A stretch of DNA of 64,000 bases. Source: an uncultured Tenacibaculum sp. GTDB lineage: Bacteria > Bacteroidota > Bacteroidia > Flavobacteriales > Flavobacteriaceae. The notes under the pieces were generated by a model that was given only the letters and a program-made list of their open reading frames with translations, did no database searches and was not told the origin of the DNA. The number at the start of each line of letters is the position of its first letter. Within the stretch, counting starts at the first letter, position 1. Location of the stretch: assembly GCA_947498055.1 (NCBI GenBank), contig CANMJA010000007.1:93966-157965 (forward strand), read 5' to 3'. This document shows positions 54,483-63,970 of the stretch, piece after piece. The position numbers and the translations under genes are program-made.

Positions 54483-55376
54483 TTATTTCGAATGTTCTAT
54501 TAAAAAATTAGTAATTGTTTTTTTATAATTATCTCCTCCTTTTTCACTTAAATCAAAGTGTCCTCCATTTTTAATTGCTATAAATTTTTTATTGTCAGAT
54601 TTTAAATTAGAAAACAATAATTTTCCATATTCAAATTTTATTTTCTCATCTTTTTCTCCATGCACAATTAATACTGGTTGTTTAATTTGTTTTACGGAAG
54701 TAACTGGAGAAACAAAATCGGGATTAAAATTAGCAATTTTTCCTGCTTCTTTTAAAGCTATATTACATAAAAATTTTACTCCTATACCATAAATATATGA
54801 TTTTTGATAATCATAAACTATTTGGTTAAGGCTAGTGAAAGTACTTTCAATTATTCCAAATTTAATTCGAGTATCAAATTCAAGTGCTTGAATTGCAATA
54901 GCACCTCCCATAGAATTTCCCCAAATTCCTATAGGTATACTATCGTTCTTCTCCTTTACAAAGTCTATAACATTAGATATATCTTTTTTTTCTTTGTATC
55001 CATAAGTACAATATTTACCTCCACTCTCTCCATGTGCTCTACTATCTATTAAAATAGATTCAATACCAATTTTAGTTAAATTTTTAGACAGGTTTAAAAA
55101 ATGTTCTTTACAGCCTCCTACTCCATGAACAAATAACATTATCGCTTTTTTAGGTACTAAATCATTTTTAATCCAATACCCTTTAATTTCTATAGAATCT
55201 TTAGTAATTATACTAATATCTGTACTATTCAACTTTAAATCTGCAGGTGTAATATTTTCAGAAATTCTAGGAGGTTGAATAATTGCATACGGAAAAACAT
55301 ATTTAGCTGTAAGTACGCTTCCAATTCCTATTATTAGAATTAAAAATAGCAAAATATACTTAATTTTCTTTTTCAT
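54483..55376 (-). CDS. Membrane-anchored alpha/beta hydrolase
   Basis: 297 residues with one N-terminal membrane helix (KYILLFLILIIGIGSVLTA). Hydrolase features are FVHGVGGCKEHF (oxyanion hole), WGNSMGGAIAIQA (nucleophile Ser), HGEKDEKI (acid) and NGGHFDL (His). It is of the BEM46/YqkD type, a serine esterase/lipase-like protein with unknown substrate. It lies after the MATE/small-protein pair on the minus strand. Confidence 0.9.
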   Translation of the reverse strand: MKKKIKYILLFLILIIGIGSVLTAKYVFPYAIIQPPRISENITPADLKLNSTDISIITKDSIEIKGYWIKNDLVPKKAIMLFVHGVGGCKEHFLNLSKNLTKIGIESILIDSRAHGESGGKYCTYGYKEKKDISNVIDFVKEKNDSIPIGIWGNSMGGAIAIQALEFDTRIKFGIIESTFTSLNQIVYDYQKSYIYGIGVKFLCNIALKEAGKIANFNPDFVSPVTSVKQIKQPVLIVHGEKDEKIKFEYGKLLFSNLKSDNKKFIAIKNGGHFDLSEKGGDNYKKTITNFLIEHSK

Positions 55377-55425
55377 TCAATTTTACATTAAAAGACCGTA
55401 TACTCAAGCATGATAAAAAAATTCT

Positions 55426-55650
55426 TTATTTATATGATTCCATTTCTTTATCATAAAACTTTTCAGCTAATTCAATTAATTTTTCTAATTCATTAGCTAA
55501 GTCTTGTTGGTTTTCATCTGCTATATCATCGAACCATTCTACAGAATCATCTTTTAAATTTATTAAAAATCTCGGATATTCTGTATGCAATACAAAAATA
55601 TCTTCAGGGTGTTCACTATTATCTGCTAATAAAAATTTAGGCAATTCCAT
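55426..55650 (-). CDS. Small acidic protein after the MATE gene
   Basis: 74 residues, rich in Glu/Asp/Leu, probably mostly helical in the second half (QQDLANELEKLIELAEKFYD). I do not recognise a family. Its ATG lies inside the MATE gene, with 14 bases of overlap, so the two are coupled. The frame is unbroken and codon use matches its neighbours, so I believe it is real. Confidence 0.7.
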   Translation of the reverse strand: MELPKFLLADNSEHPEDIFVLHTEYPRFLINLKDDSVEWFDDIADENQQDLANELEKLIELAEKFYDKEMESYK

Positions 55651-56995
55651 GTTTTTTATGAATTAATTTTTTTGTCAATATATTAAAACGAAGATACAAC
55701 ATTACTGCAGATGCAGTAAGAGCGATTAAAAGGCCAATCCAAATTCCTTCACTTTTTAAAGAAGTGTGTAATGCTAAATAATAACAAATAGGAAAACCAA
55801 TAACCCAATACGCTACAAAAGTAATAGCCATAGGAATTTTAACATCTTGTAATCCTCTAAGTGCTCCTAAAACAACTACTTGAATTCCGTCTGATAACTG
55901 GAAGAAACCAGCTATAATAATCAATGTTTTCGCAATTCCCATAACCTCTGCATTATCAACATAAAAAGTAGGTAAAACACCTTTAAAAGCAATAAAAGCA
56001 ATTGCAAAAATAATATCTATAATAACCATTAAAAGAAAGATAGAAATTGCTATTCTTCTTAATTCTTTAAAATTCTGTAATCCTTTTTGATTACCGACAC
56101 GAACAGTAGCAGTTACTCCTAGTCCAACCGCAATCATAAATGTCATAGAAGCTAAATTTAGAGCAATTTGATTTGCCGCTTGAGAATTAGTTCCAATACT
56201 ACCTGCTATAAAAATTCCTGCAGCAAATAAAGTTACTTCAAACCACATTTGTAAAGCAGTAGGGTATCCTAATTTATATATTTTTTTAAGTATCTTTTTT
56301 TGAATATTCTTGAAAGAAAAATTCTCTACAAAAGGCGCAAATTCTTTTCTAGTTCTTATAATATAAATCATAAAACCTACCATAATAAAACGCGAAATTA
56401 AAGTTCCTATTGCCGAACCTACTACTCCTAACTCTGGAAAACCTAATTTTCCATAAATTAAAACATAATTGAAAAACACATTAATCACATTGGCTATTAA
56501 AGCTGCCTGCATCGCATATTTTGTTAATGATAAACCATCTGCAAACTGCTTAAAACCTTGAAAAACCATTACAGGTATCATTGAATAAGCTATTATTTGG
56601 TAATATGGTATTGCTAATTCAACAACTTCATTTGGCTGTTTCATATAATACATGAAGCCTTGAGAGGCTAACATAAAAAGGCAAATTAGAAAACCTAATA
56701 TAATTGTTATAAAAATTCCATGCTGAAATATTACTTTTCCTTTTCGCACATTCTTCTCTCCATCTGCTTCTGCTATTAAAGGAGTAATAGAAAAACTGAA
56801 TCCAATACCTAAAGATAAAAACAGAAACATTAAACCATTTGCCAAAGAAACAGAAGCTAAAGAAGCAGCTCCTAATTTTCCTACCATTAGATTATCTGCT
56901 AATCCTACCAGAACATGTCCTAATTGCCCTAACATAATAGGGTAAGCTATTTTTAAGTTTTTATTAAATTCTGAAGTATAATTAGATAGATTCAC
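55637..56995 (-). CDS. MATE-family multidrug/toxin exporter (NorM-like)
   Basis: 452 residues with twelve membrane helices, starting from a GTG codon (no nearby in-frame ATG fits the first helix). Typical residues: GHVLVGLADNLMVGKLG, ITPLIAEADGEKN, and in the second half LNLASMTFMIAVGLGVTATVRVGNQKG. MATE proteins export cationic drugs or dyes with Na+ or H+. It is followed by the 74-residue ORF in overlap. Confidence 0.95.
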   Translation of the reverse strand: MNLSNYTSEFNKNLKIAYPIMLGQLGHVLVGLADNLMVGKLGAASLASVSLANGLMFLFLSLGIGFSFSITPLIAEADGEKNVRKGKVIFQHGIFITIILGFLICLFMLASQGFMYYMKQPNEVVELAIPYYQIIAYSMIPVMVFQGFKQFADGLSLTKYAMQAALIANVINVFFNYVLIYGKLGFPELGVVGSAIGTLISRFIMVGFMIYIIRTRKEFAPFVENFSFKNIQKKILKKIYKLGYPTALQMWFEVTLFAAGIFIAGSIGTNSQAANQIALNLASMTFMIAVGLGVTATVRVGNQKGLQNFKELRRIAISIFLLMVIIDIIFAIAFIAFKGVLPTFYVDNAEVMGIAKTLIIIAGFFQLSDGIQVVVLGALRGLQDVKIPMAITFVAYWVIGFPICYYLALHTSLKSEGIWIGLLIALTASAVMLYLRFNILTKKLIHKKHGIA

Positions 56996-57054
56996 ACAGT
57001 CAATCTTTACTATTTTTAAGAGGACGAAGATAGTTTAAATTGATAGATTTTAAC

Positions 57055-57062
57055 TATTTTTG
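57055..57062 (+). promoter_or_regulatory. Candidate -7 box of tpx
   Basis: TATTTTTG, 24 bases before the tpx ATG, consistent with the consensus. A -33 TTG is not at the expected distance. Confidence 0.5.
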
Positions 57063-57086
57063 ATAAGAATTAAAAACTAAATTACA

Positions 57087-57584
57087 ATGGCTACAGTAAC
57101 ATTAAAAGGTAACGAAATTCAAACTAACGGATCTTTACCAGAAGTAAATTCAAAAGCTCCTAACTTTCATCTTATTGGAGGTGACTTATCTAAAAAATCT
57201 TTACAAGATTATGCTGGTAAAAAACTAATATTAAATATTTTTCCAAGTGTAGATACAGGTACTTGTGCTACCTCTGTTAGAACTTTTAATAAACAAGCTT
57301 CCCAATTAGAAAACACGAAAGTTCTTTGTATTTCTAGAGATTTACCTTTTGCACAAAGTCGTTTTTGTGGTGCCGAAGGGATAGAAAATGTAGAAATGCT
57401 TTCTGATTTTGCTACTGGTGAATTTGGAAAAAATTATGGTTTAGAGTTTACTAATGGTCCTTTAACAGGATTGCATTCTCGTTGTATTGTTGTTATTAAT
57501 GAAAAAGGAGAAGTTACCTATGCAGAGCAAGTTCCTGAAATTGTAGACGAACCTAATTATGATAAAGCTTTAAAGGCTTTGTAA
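57087..57584 (+). CDS. tpx: Thiol peroxidase
   Basis: 165 residues. Peroxidatic Cys in PSVDTGTCATSVR and resolving Cys in SRFCGAEG give the atypical 2-Cys Tpx pair; GLLHSR-type end (TGLHSRCIVVI) also present. It reduces H2O2 and organic peroxides using thioredoxin. Its stop codon overlaps the next gene's ATG by one base (TAATG). Confidence 0.96.
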   Translation: MATVTLKGNEIQTNGSLPEVNSKAPNFHLIGGDLSKKSLQDYAGKKLILNIFPSVDTGTCATSVRTFNKQASQLENTKVLCISRDLPFAQSRFCGAEGIENVEMLSDFATGEFGKNYGLEFTNGPLTGLHSRCIVVINEKGEVTYAEQVPEIVDEPNYDKALKAL

Positions 57585-57967
57585 TGAGTGAAACTAAAGA
57601 TGGTTTTATTAAAAGGAGATTAAAGGGCATAAAATATTCTTTAAAAGGAATTTTAATTCTTATAACTACCGAAGATAGTATTAAAGCCCAATTTATTATT
57701 GGGCTTTTTGTTATCGTAGCAGGTGTTTTTTTTCATATTTCTGCGATAGAATGGATGATTCAATTAGGAATTATTGGTTTGGTTTTAGTGGCAGAAGCTT
57801 TAAATACTGCCGTAGAAAAAGTGGCAGATTTTATACATCCTGAATATCATAATAAAATAGGTATAATAAAGGATGTTGCTGCTGGAGCTGCCGGTTTAGC
57901 TGCAATAATTTCAATAATTATAGGTTGTGTAATATACATTCCAAAAATAATAGACTTATTCTCGTAA
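57584..57967 (+). CDS. dgkA: Diacylglycerol kinase, membrane type
   Basis: 127 residues, three membrane helices. Signature EALNTAVEKVADF (about 75-87) and KDVAAGAAGLAA (about 100-111). It phosphorylates diacylglycerol or undecaprenol, recycling lipids used in envelope synthesis. It overlaps tpx by one base (TAATG). Confidence 0.94.
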   Translation: MSETKDGFIKRRLKGIKYSLKGILILITTEDSIKAQFIIGLFVIVAGVFFHISAIEWMIQLGIIGLVLVAEALNTAVEKVADFIHPEYHNKIGIIKDVAAGAAGLAAIISIIIGCVIYIPKIIDLFS

Positions 57968-58004
57968 TATTTCTATATTTACAGGTCTAAATTTAACATA
58001 ATAA

Positions 58005-60467
58005 ATGACTAAAAAAACAAGTTCTAAAAAAACGAAAACAACCAAAAAAAGATTCTCTATATCAGACATTTCTGATTTTTTTACGAATAGACAAACACAA
58101 ACTATTTTAGGAGCTTTTTTGGTATTATTTGCTGTTTTTTTATGTATTGCTTTTATTTCATTTTTCTTTTCTTGGGAAGAAGATCAAAGTACGTTACTAG
58201 AATTTACTAATAAACAAGTAAAAACTAAAAATTTATTAGGTAAAATTGGTTCTAATTTAAGTCACGTTTTTATATATAATGGTTTTGGTTTAGCTGCTTT
58301 TATACTTCCTTTTCTTGTTTTTTTAACTGGAATTAGTTTTTTATTACAAAGTAAATTTAAAAGCATGGTTACCCGATGGAATTGGGGATTGTTTAATATG
58401 TTATGGATTTCTATTGCTCTAGGTTTTATAGAAAAAAAGTTTGCTTTATTATCTGGTACTGTTGGGTATGAACTAAACGAATATTTACAAACTTTTATAG
58501 GAAAAACAGGACTAGCCATTCTTTTAACCTTTTTCTTTATTGCCTATGTTGTAGTTCGCTTTAGATTAACGCCAGAAAAAATAGGAGAACAATTAAAAAG
58601 AAAAGAAAAAGAACAAAAAATAGAAGAAGAAACTAGCTCTGTAAACGAAAAAAGAAAAAATACTACTGAGGAAAACAAAAATGTTTCTACAGAAACTAAA
58701 AAAGAAACGGACTCTAAATCAAATTTTGAACTTTCTGTTGAAAACTTACAACCCACAATTAATAATCATTCTGAAGTAGATAAAAAAGAAGAAAATCTGT
58801 TAGATTTAAAAATAACTACTGCTAATGAAGAACAAGTTCCTCAAGAAAAAAACACGCCTAGCGAACAAACATTAAATGAATTACAAATAGCTATAGAAAA
58901 AGTAGAAGAAGAAAAAAGTGTTTCAGAAAATATCTCTGAAAAATTAGTACAAGATTTTGGAGAATTCGACCCTACCTTAGAATTAGGAGGTTTTCGTTTT
59001 CCAACTTTCAATTTATTAAAACAATACAATGAAAGTATTTCTATAGACCCCGAAGAATTAGAAGCTAATAAAAATCAAATTGTAGAAACACTTAAAAATT
59101 ATAAAATTGGTATTGCACAAATTAAAGCAACAGTAGGTCCTACTATTACTTTATATGAAATAATACCAGAAGCAGGAGTTCGAATTTCGAAAATAAAAAA
59201 TTTAGAAGACGACATTGCTTTATCACTTTCTGCTTTAGGAATTAGAATTGTTGCTCCAATACCAGGAAAAGGAACTATTGGTATAGAGGTTCCTAATAAA
59301 AAAGCAACTATTGTTTCTATGCATTCGACTATCGTTTCTAAGAAGTTTCAAGAAAGTCAAATGGAATTACCTTTAGGATTGGGTAAAACAATTTCTAACG
59401 AGACTTTTGTGGTTGATTTAGCTAAAATGCCTCACTTACTAATGGCTGGTGCAACTGGGCAAGGTAAATCTGTTGGTTTAAATGCTATTTTAACTTCCTT
59501 ATTATATAGAAAACATCCTGCAGAAGTAAAGTTTGTATTAGTAGATCCTAAAAAAGTAGAACTTACTTTATTTAATAAAATAGAACGTCATTATTTAGCA
59601 AAACTTCCAGATGCAGAAGAAGCTATTATTACAGATACTTCTAAAGTGGTAAATACATTAAATTCTTTATGTATAGAAATGGATAACCGTTATGATTTGC
59701 TAAAAACAGCAATGGTTAGAAATATAAAAGAATACAATGCAAAATTTAAAGCAAGAAAATTAAATCCTGAAAACGGACATCAATTCTTACCTTATATAGT
59801 GTTGGTTATTGATGAATTCGCAGATTTAATTATGACAGCGGGTAAAGAAGTAGAAACTCCGATTGCTCGTTTAGCACAATTAGCCAGAGCCATTGGTATT
59901 CATTTAATAGTAGCAACACAAAGGCCGTCTGTAAACGTAATAACAGGTATTATCAAAGCAAACTTCCCTTCTCGTATTGCATTTAGAGTAACTTCTAAAA
60001 TAGATAGTAGAACCATTTTAGATGCTCCTGGTGCCGATCAGTTAATTGGTCGAGGAGATATGTTATATTCTGGAGGAAATGATATTACCAGAATTCAATG
60101 TGCTTTTGTAGATACTCCTGAAGTAGAAAAAATAACAGATTTCATTGGTTCTCAGCGTGCTTATCCAGATGCCCACTTGTTGCCAGAATATGTAGGTGAA
60201 GAGAGTGGCACAAATCTTGATGTAGACATTTCGGATAGAGATAAACTATTTAAAAACGCTGCAGAAATAATTGTTACAGCACAACAAGGTTCGGCATCGT
60301 TATTGCAAAGAAAATTAAAATTAGGATATAATAGAGCTGGAAGAATTATCGATCAATTGGAAGCCGCTGGTATTGTTGGTCCTTTTGAAGGTAGTAAGGC
60401 AAGACAGGTTCTTGTTCCCGATTTTGTTGCTTTAGAGCAATTATTAGAGAATGAAAAAAATAATTAA
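58005..60467 (+). CDS. ftsK: DNA translocase FtsK/SpoIIIE
   Basis: 820 residues. Four N-terminal membrane helices (about 30-190), an acidic/lysine-rich linker (about 195-330), alpha/beta domains and the motor: Walker A GATGQGKSV, Walker B VLVIDEFADL, and ATQRPSVNVITG. The C-terminal gamma domain (LLQRKLKLGYNRAGRIIDQL) should read KOPS-like sequence. It pumps chromosomes through the closing septum. lolA-like and lptF/G-type genes follow on the same strand. Confidence 0.97.
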   Translation: MTKKTSSKKTKTTKKRFSISDISDFFTNRQTQTILGAFLVLFAVFLCIAFISFFFSWEEDQSTLLEFTNKQVKTKNLLGKIGSNLSHVFIYNGFGLAAFILPFLVFLTGISFLLQSKFKSMVTRWNWGLFNMLWISIALGFIEKKFALLSGTVGYELNEYLQTFIGKTGLAILLTFFFIAYVVVRFRLTPEKIGEQLKRKEKEQKIEEETSSVNEKRKNTTEENKNVSTETKKETDSKSNFELSVENLQPTINNHSEVDKKEENLLDLKITTANEEQVPQEKNTPSEQTLNELQIAIEKVEEEKSVSENISEKLVQDFGEFDPTLELGGFRFPTFNLLKQYNESISIDPEELEANKNQIVETLKNYKIGIAQIKATVGPTITLYEIIPEAGVRISKIKNLEDDIALSLSALGIRIVAPIPGKGTIGIEVPNKKATIVSMHSTIVSKKFQESQMELPLGLGKTISNETFVVDLAKMPHLLMAGATGQGKSVGLNAILTSLLYRKHPAEVKFVLVDPKKVELTLFNKIERHYLAKLPDAEEAIITDTSKVVNTLNSLCIEMDNRYDLLKTAMVRNIKEYNAKFKARKLNPENGHQFLPYIVLVIDEFADLIMTAGKEVETPIARLAQLARAIGIHLIVATQRPSVNVITGIIKANFPSRIAFRVTSKIDSRTILDAPGADQLIGRGDMLYSGGNDITRIQCAFVDTPEVEKITDFIGSQRAYPDAHLLPEYVGEESGTNLDVDISDRDKLFKNAAEIIVTAQQGSASLLQRKLKLGYNRAGRIIDQLEAAGIVGPFEGSKARQVLVPDFVALEQLLENEKNN

Positions 60468-60498
60468 AAGTTAAAAGACAGAAAATTCAATCATAAAC

Positions 60499-61152
60499 AT
60501 GAGAAAAATAGCATTATTTATAATAGGATTATTTTTAAGTTTAAGCGTAACAGCCCAAACTTCTTCAGAGAAGGCAAAAAATTTATTAGATGAAGTATCT
60601 AACAAAATGGGAGCTTATAAAAATATGAGTATTGGTTTTAATTCTACATTAGTTAATAAAGAAGCAGGTATTACCAACGACCCTCCTATTAGAGGGAATA
60701 TTACATTATCTGGAGAAAAATATAACTTAAACTATTTAGGCAACAATTTTCTATTTAATGGCAAAAAATTGGTTGTTATAAATACAGAAGAAAAAGAGGC
60801 TACCATAACAGATGGTGACATAGAAGAAGAAGATGGTTTTATTTATCCATCAAAATTACTAACTTTTTACAAAGAAGGTTATAATTATGAAATGGGTACT
60901 TTAAAAAACACCAATGGTAGAAAAGTACAATATGTAAATTTAACACCTATTGATAGTAATTCAGATATTGTAAAAGTGCAATTAGGTATAGATGCTAAAA
61001 CAAAGCATATTTATAAATTAGTACAAATAGGCTCTAATGGTACGGAAACTACTTTTACCATTACTAAATTTAAAAGTAATCAATCTATCTCAGAAAATTT
61101 ATTCTCTTTCGATAGAAATAAATACGAAAAATTAGGATACTTAGTAGACTAA
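60499..61152 (+). CDS. LolA-like outer-membrane lipoprotein carrier
   Basis: 217 residues with signal peptide (MRKIALFIIGLFLSLSVTAQ). The LolA/LolB fold fits: an opening helix (AKNLLDEVSNKMGAYKNM), then antiparallel strands with NGKKLVVINTEEKEA. It binds lipoproteins in the periplasm and carries them to the outer membrane. It follows ftsK by 31 bases, the usual flavobacterial order, and is ended by a hairpin at 61170. Confidence 0.88.
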   Translation: MRKIALFIIGLFLSLSVTAQTSSEKAKNLLDEVSNKMGAYKNMSIGFNSTLVNKEAGITNDPPIRGNITLSGEKYNLNYLGNNFLFNGKKLVVINTEEKEATITDGDIEEEDGFIYPSKLLTFYKEGYNYEMGTLKNTNGRKVQYVNLTPIDSNSDIVKVQLGIDAKTKHIYKLVQIGSNGTETTFTITKFKSNQSISENLFSFDRNKYEKLGYLVD

Positions 61153-61169
61153 ATATCACATAAAATATA

Positions 61170-61221
61170 CCATAAAAGTTTTGTTAATTAGAGAGAAAGT
61201 CAATTAACAAAACTTTTGTGG
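61170..61221 (+). terminator. 20-bp terminator of the ftsK-lolA operon
   Basis: Near-perfect stem of 20 pairs (ccataaaagttttgttaatt against aattaacaaaacttttgtgg, one G-T wobble) with a 12-base loop. The 3' arm contains the TTTTG that serves as -33 of the next gene's promoter. Confidence 0.85.
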
Positions 61222-61248
61222 TTTTTACAACTAAGCTTAGTACCTTTG
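61214..61248 (+). promoter_or_regulatory. Promoter of the lptF/G-type gene
   Basis: -33 TTTTG (61214-61218), 22-base spacer, -7 TACCTTTG (61241-61248), five bases before a GTG start at 61254. The upstream GTG at 61218 is in the -33 region, so it cannot be the start on this transcript. Confidence 0.7.
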
Positions 61249-61253
61249 CATTA

Positions 61254-62708
61254 GTGAAAACATTAGATAAATACATATTAAAAAGTTTCTTAATTCCTTT
61301 TGTAGCAACTTTTTTAATTATACTTTTTGTATTAGTAATGCAAGCTTTATGGCTTGCCTTTGATGATTTAGCAGGTAAAGGAATAAGCTTTATAATCATT
61401 TTAAAGTTTTTATGGTACACTACACTTATAGTAGCACCACAAGCTTTACCAATTGGAGTGCTTTTATCTTCTATTATGACATTAGGTAGCCTTTCTGAAA
61501 AGTATGAATTTGCTGCTGCTAAATCTGCTGGTGTATCTTTACAAAGAATGGTTCGCCCTCTAGTATTTTTAACCATAATAATGAGCTGCATTAATTTTGT
61601 TTTTCTAGATTATGTATACCCTTATGCAATTCTAAAACAAATAAATCTTAAATTAAACATTCGAAAAAAACAACCAGCTTTAGCTTTAGTTCCTGGAAGT
61701 TTTAATAGTGATATTCCTAATTATCAAATTAAATTTGATGAAAAATACGGAGAGGAAAAAAATCTTTTAAAAAATGTTTTGATATATGATTTATCTGCTA
61801 AAAGAGGAAATAATAAAATTATCACAGCTAAAAAAGGAGAATTAATATCGGAAGAAGGAAGTAGATACATGACTCTTAAATTGAAAGATGGACACTTTTA
61901 TGAGCATCATGTAAACAATAGAATGGCATATAAAGAACGATTTAGAATGAAAGCTTCTTATGCCGATTTTAAAGAGTATACACTGAACATGGATATTTCT
62001 TCTTTTAGCAAAGGAGATATTAATGACATTAAGCACTCTAGAAACTTTAACATGCTTAGTTTATCACAACTAAAAGACACCTTACCCGATTTAAAACAAG
62101 GCTATGATGAGTATGTTAATTCAAGAGCCAAAAGTTTATATTTAAATACAGAAGCAAATAAATTATATAAATACCCAGACTCCCTAGTCAATAAAGAAAT
62201 AAATCCAATTATTTTAGAAAATTTTGATTTAGATAAAAAAAGACAAATTATTAACTCAGCTATCTCTAAAATAGATCGTAGTATTAACAACTTTACTTCA
62301 AATAAAAATTCTTTTAAGCATAGACGAAAAGTATTAAACTTATACGACATTGAGTTTTACAATAGAGTTGCCTTTTCATTATCTTGTTTATTACTATTTT
62401 TTATTGGTGCTCCATTAGGTTCTATAATTAGAAAAGGTGGAATGGGCTTACCTATGATTTTAGCTATTGCTATTTATGTTTTGTACTTTTTTTCTAATAC
62501 TTTTGGAAGAAATATGGCAGAAGAAAGTTCTATTTCTGCTATAGCTGGTTCTTGGCTTGCTATAAGCTTAATGCTTCCTTTGGCAATTACATTTACAGTT
62601 AGAGCTGCGCAGGATAAAGGATTATTTGATATAAATAGTTTATTTGCAAAAATTAAAAATTTATTTAAAGGAATCTTCTCTAAAGGAGAAAAAAAAATCG
62701 ATTCATGA
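61254..62708 (+). CDS. LptF/LptG-family LPS export permease (YjgP/YjgQ)
   Basis: 484 residues from GTG 61254 (MKTLDKYILKSFLIPF); the frame is open from GTG 61218 but that lies in the promoter. Three N-terminal membrane helices, a periplasmic beta-jellyroll domain (about 130-250), a helical insert, then three C-terminal helices (PLGSIIRKGGMGLPM). It works with LptB to pull LPS from the inner membrane. The stop codon overlaps the ribBA ATG (ATGA). Confidence 0.92.
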   Translation: MKTLDKYILKSFLIPFVATFLIILFVLVMQALWLAFDDLAGKGISFIIILKFLWYTTLIVAPQALPIGVLLSSIMTLGSLSEKYEFAAAKSAGVSLQRMVRPLVFLTIIMSCINFVFLDYVYPYAILKQINLKLNIRKKQPALALVPGSFNSDIPNYQIKFDEKYGEEKNLLKNVLIYDLSAKRGNNKIITAKKGELISEEGSRYMTLKLKDGHFYEHHVNNRMAYKERFRMKASYADFKEYTLNMDISSFSKGDINDIKHSRNFNMLSLSQLKDTLPDLKQGYDEYVNSRAKSLYLNTEANKLYKYPDSLVNKEINPIILENFDLDKKRQIINSAISKIDRSINNFTSNKNSFKHRRKVLNLYDIEFYNRVAFSLSCLLLFFIGAPLGSIIRKGGMGLPMILAIAIYVLYFFSNTFGRNMAEESSISAIAGSWLAISLMLPLAITFTVRAAQDKGLFDINSLFAKIKNLFKGIFSKGEKKIDS

Positions 62709-63847
62709 CAACAGAAACTACACCAAAAGTTCAATTAAATACCATACAAGAAGCAATTAACGATATTCGAGAAGGAAAAGTTATTATTGTAGTAGATGAT
62801 GAAGATAGAGAAAATGAAGGCGATTTTCTTGCAGCGGCAGAAAAAGTGACTCCCGAAATGGTTAATTTTATGGCAACTCATGGTCGTGGTTTAATATGTA
62901 CTCCTCTTACTGAAAATAGATGTAAAGAGCTACAATTAGGGATGATGGTAAGTAATAATACCGATCCAATGGAAACTGCCTTTACCGTATCTATAGATTT
63001 AAAAGGCAACGGGGTTACTACTGGAATTTCTGCATCCGATAGAGCTAAAACTATTGAAGCTTTAATTAATAAAGACACAAAACCTTTTGATTTAGCTAGA
63101 CCTGGACATATTTTTCCATTAAAAGCAAAAGAAGGTGGTGTTTTAAGAAGAACTGGGCACACAGAGGCTGCTATTGATTTTGCTCGTTTAGCTGGGTTAC
63201 AACCAGCAGGAGTAATTGTAGAGATTATGAATGAAGATGGTACCATGGCTAGGTTACCTCAGTTATTAAAAGTTGCTAAAAAATTCGATTTAAAAATTGT
63301 TTCTATTGAAGATTTAGTAGCGTATAGAATGGAACACGATTCTTTAATTGAAAAAAGAGAAGATTTTACCATACAAACTCGTTTTGGTGATTTTAGGTTA
63401 CGTGCTTACCAACAAACTACCAATAATCAAGTTCATATAGCATTAACTCGTGGTACTTGGAGTAAAAACGAACCTATTTTAACTCGTATTAATTCTACTT
63501 TAGTTAATAATGATATTTTAGGAACTTTAACAAATAATGCAGATAAAAAATTAGACCAGATGTTTCAAGTTCTTAATGAAGAAGGACGTGGTGCTATTCT
63601 CTTTATTAATCAACAAAATCAATCTTTAAACTTATTAAATAGATTAAAAGGATTAAAAGAAAATCAAAAAGAAGGAGAAATAAAAGCTCCAAGAATTGCC
63701 ATGGATAATAAAGACTTTGGTATTGGTGCTCAAATTTTACATGACCTTAATATTCATAAACTACGTTTAATGTCGAATACTAAACAAGAAAAACGTGTAG
63801 GTATGATTGGATACGGACTAGAAATTGTTGATTATGTGAATTTTTAA
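62705..63847 (+). CDS. ribB: RibBA: active DHBP synthase half, degenerate GTP cyclohydrolase II half
   Basis: 380 residues. The N-terminal half has the 3,4-dihydroxy-2-butanone-4-phosphate synthase motifs: VVDDEDRENEGD (Asp31-Asp40), HGRGLICTPL, FTVSIDLKGNGVTTGISA, RPGHIFPL, GHTEAAIDFARLAG. The C-terminal half (about 222-380) aligns to GTP cyclohydrolase II, but its three zinc cysteines are Leu266, Asn277 and Ala279 and no Cys occurs at all in this half. DHBP synthesis for riboflavin is sure; cyclohydrolase activity is unlikely, so a separate RibA is needed. It is coupled to the upstream permease gene. Confidence 0.93.
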   Translation: MTTETTPKVQLNTIQEAINDIREGKVIIVVDDEDRENEGDFLAAAEKVTPEMVNFMATHGRGLICTPLTENRCKELQLGMMVSNNTDPMETAFTVSIDLKGNGVTTGISASDRAKTIEALINKDTKPFDLARPGHIFPLKAKEGGVLRRTGHTEAAIDFARLAGLQPAGVIVEIMNEDGTMARLPQLLKVAKKFDLKIVSIEDLVAYRMEHDSLIEKREDFTIQTRFGDFRLRAYQQTTNNQVHIALTRGTWSKNEPILTRINSTLVNNDILGTLTNNADKKLDQMFQVLNEEGRGAILFINQQNQSLNLLNRLKGLKENQKEGEIKAPRIAMDNKDFGIGAQILHDLNIHKLRLMSNTKQEKRVGMIGYGLEIVDYVNF

Positions 63848-63869
63848 TACACATACACAATCTCACAAT

Positions 63870-63923
63870 TAATATAAAAAGCAATAGAAATCAAAAATTT
63901 GATTCCTATTGCTTTTTATATTA
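63870..63923 (+). terminator. Terminator of ribBA
   Basis: Long stem (taatataaaaagcaatag / ctattgctttttatatta, with a 2-base internal mismatch and an inner atcaaa / tttgat), U-rich 3' side, starting 23 bases after the stop codon. Confidence 0.85.
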
Positions 63924-63970
63924 ATACCATTTATAATATGATATTACTGTAATATTTTGTATCTTGTATT

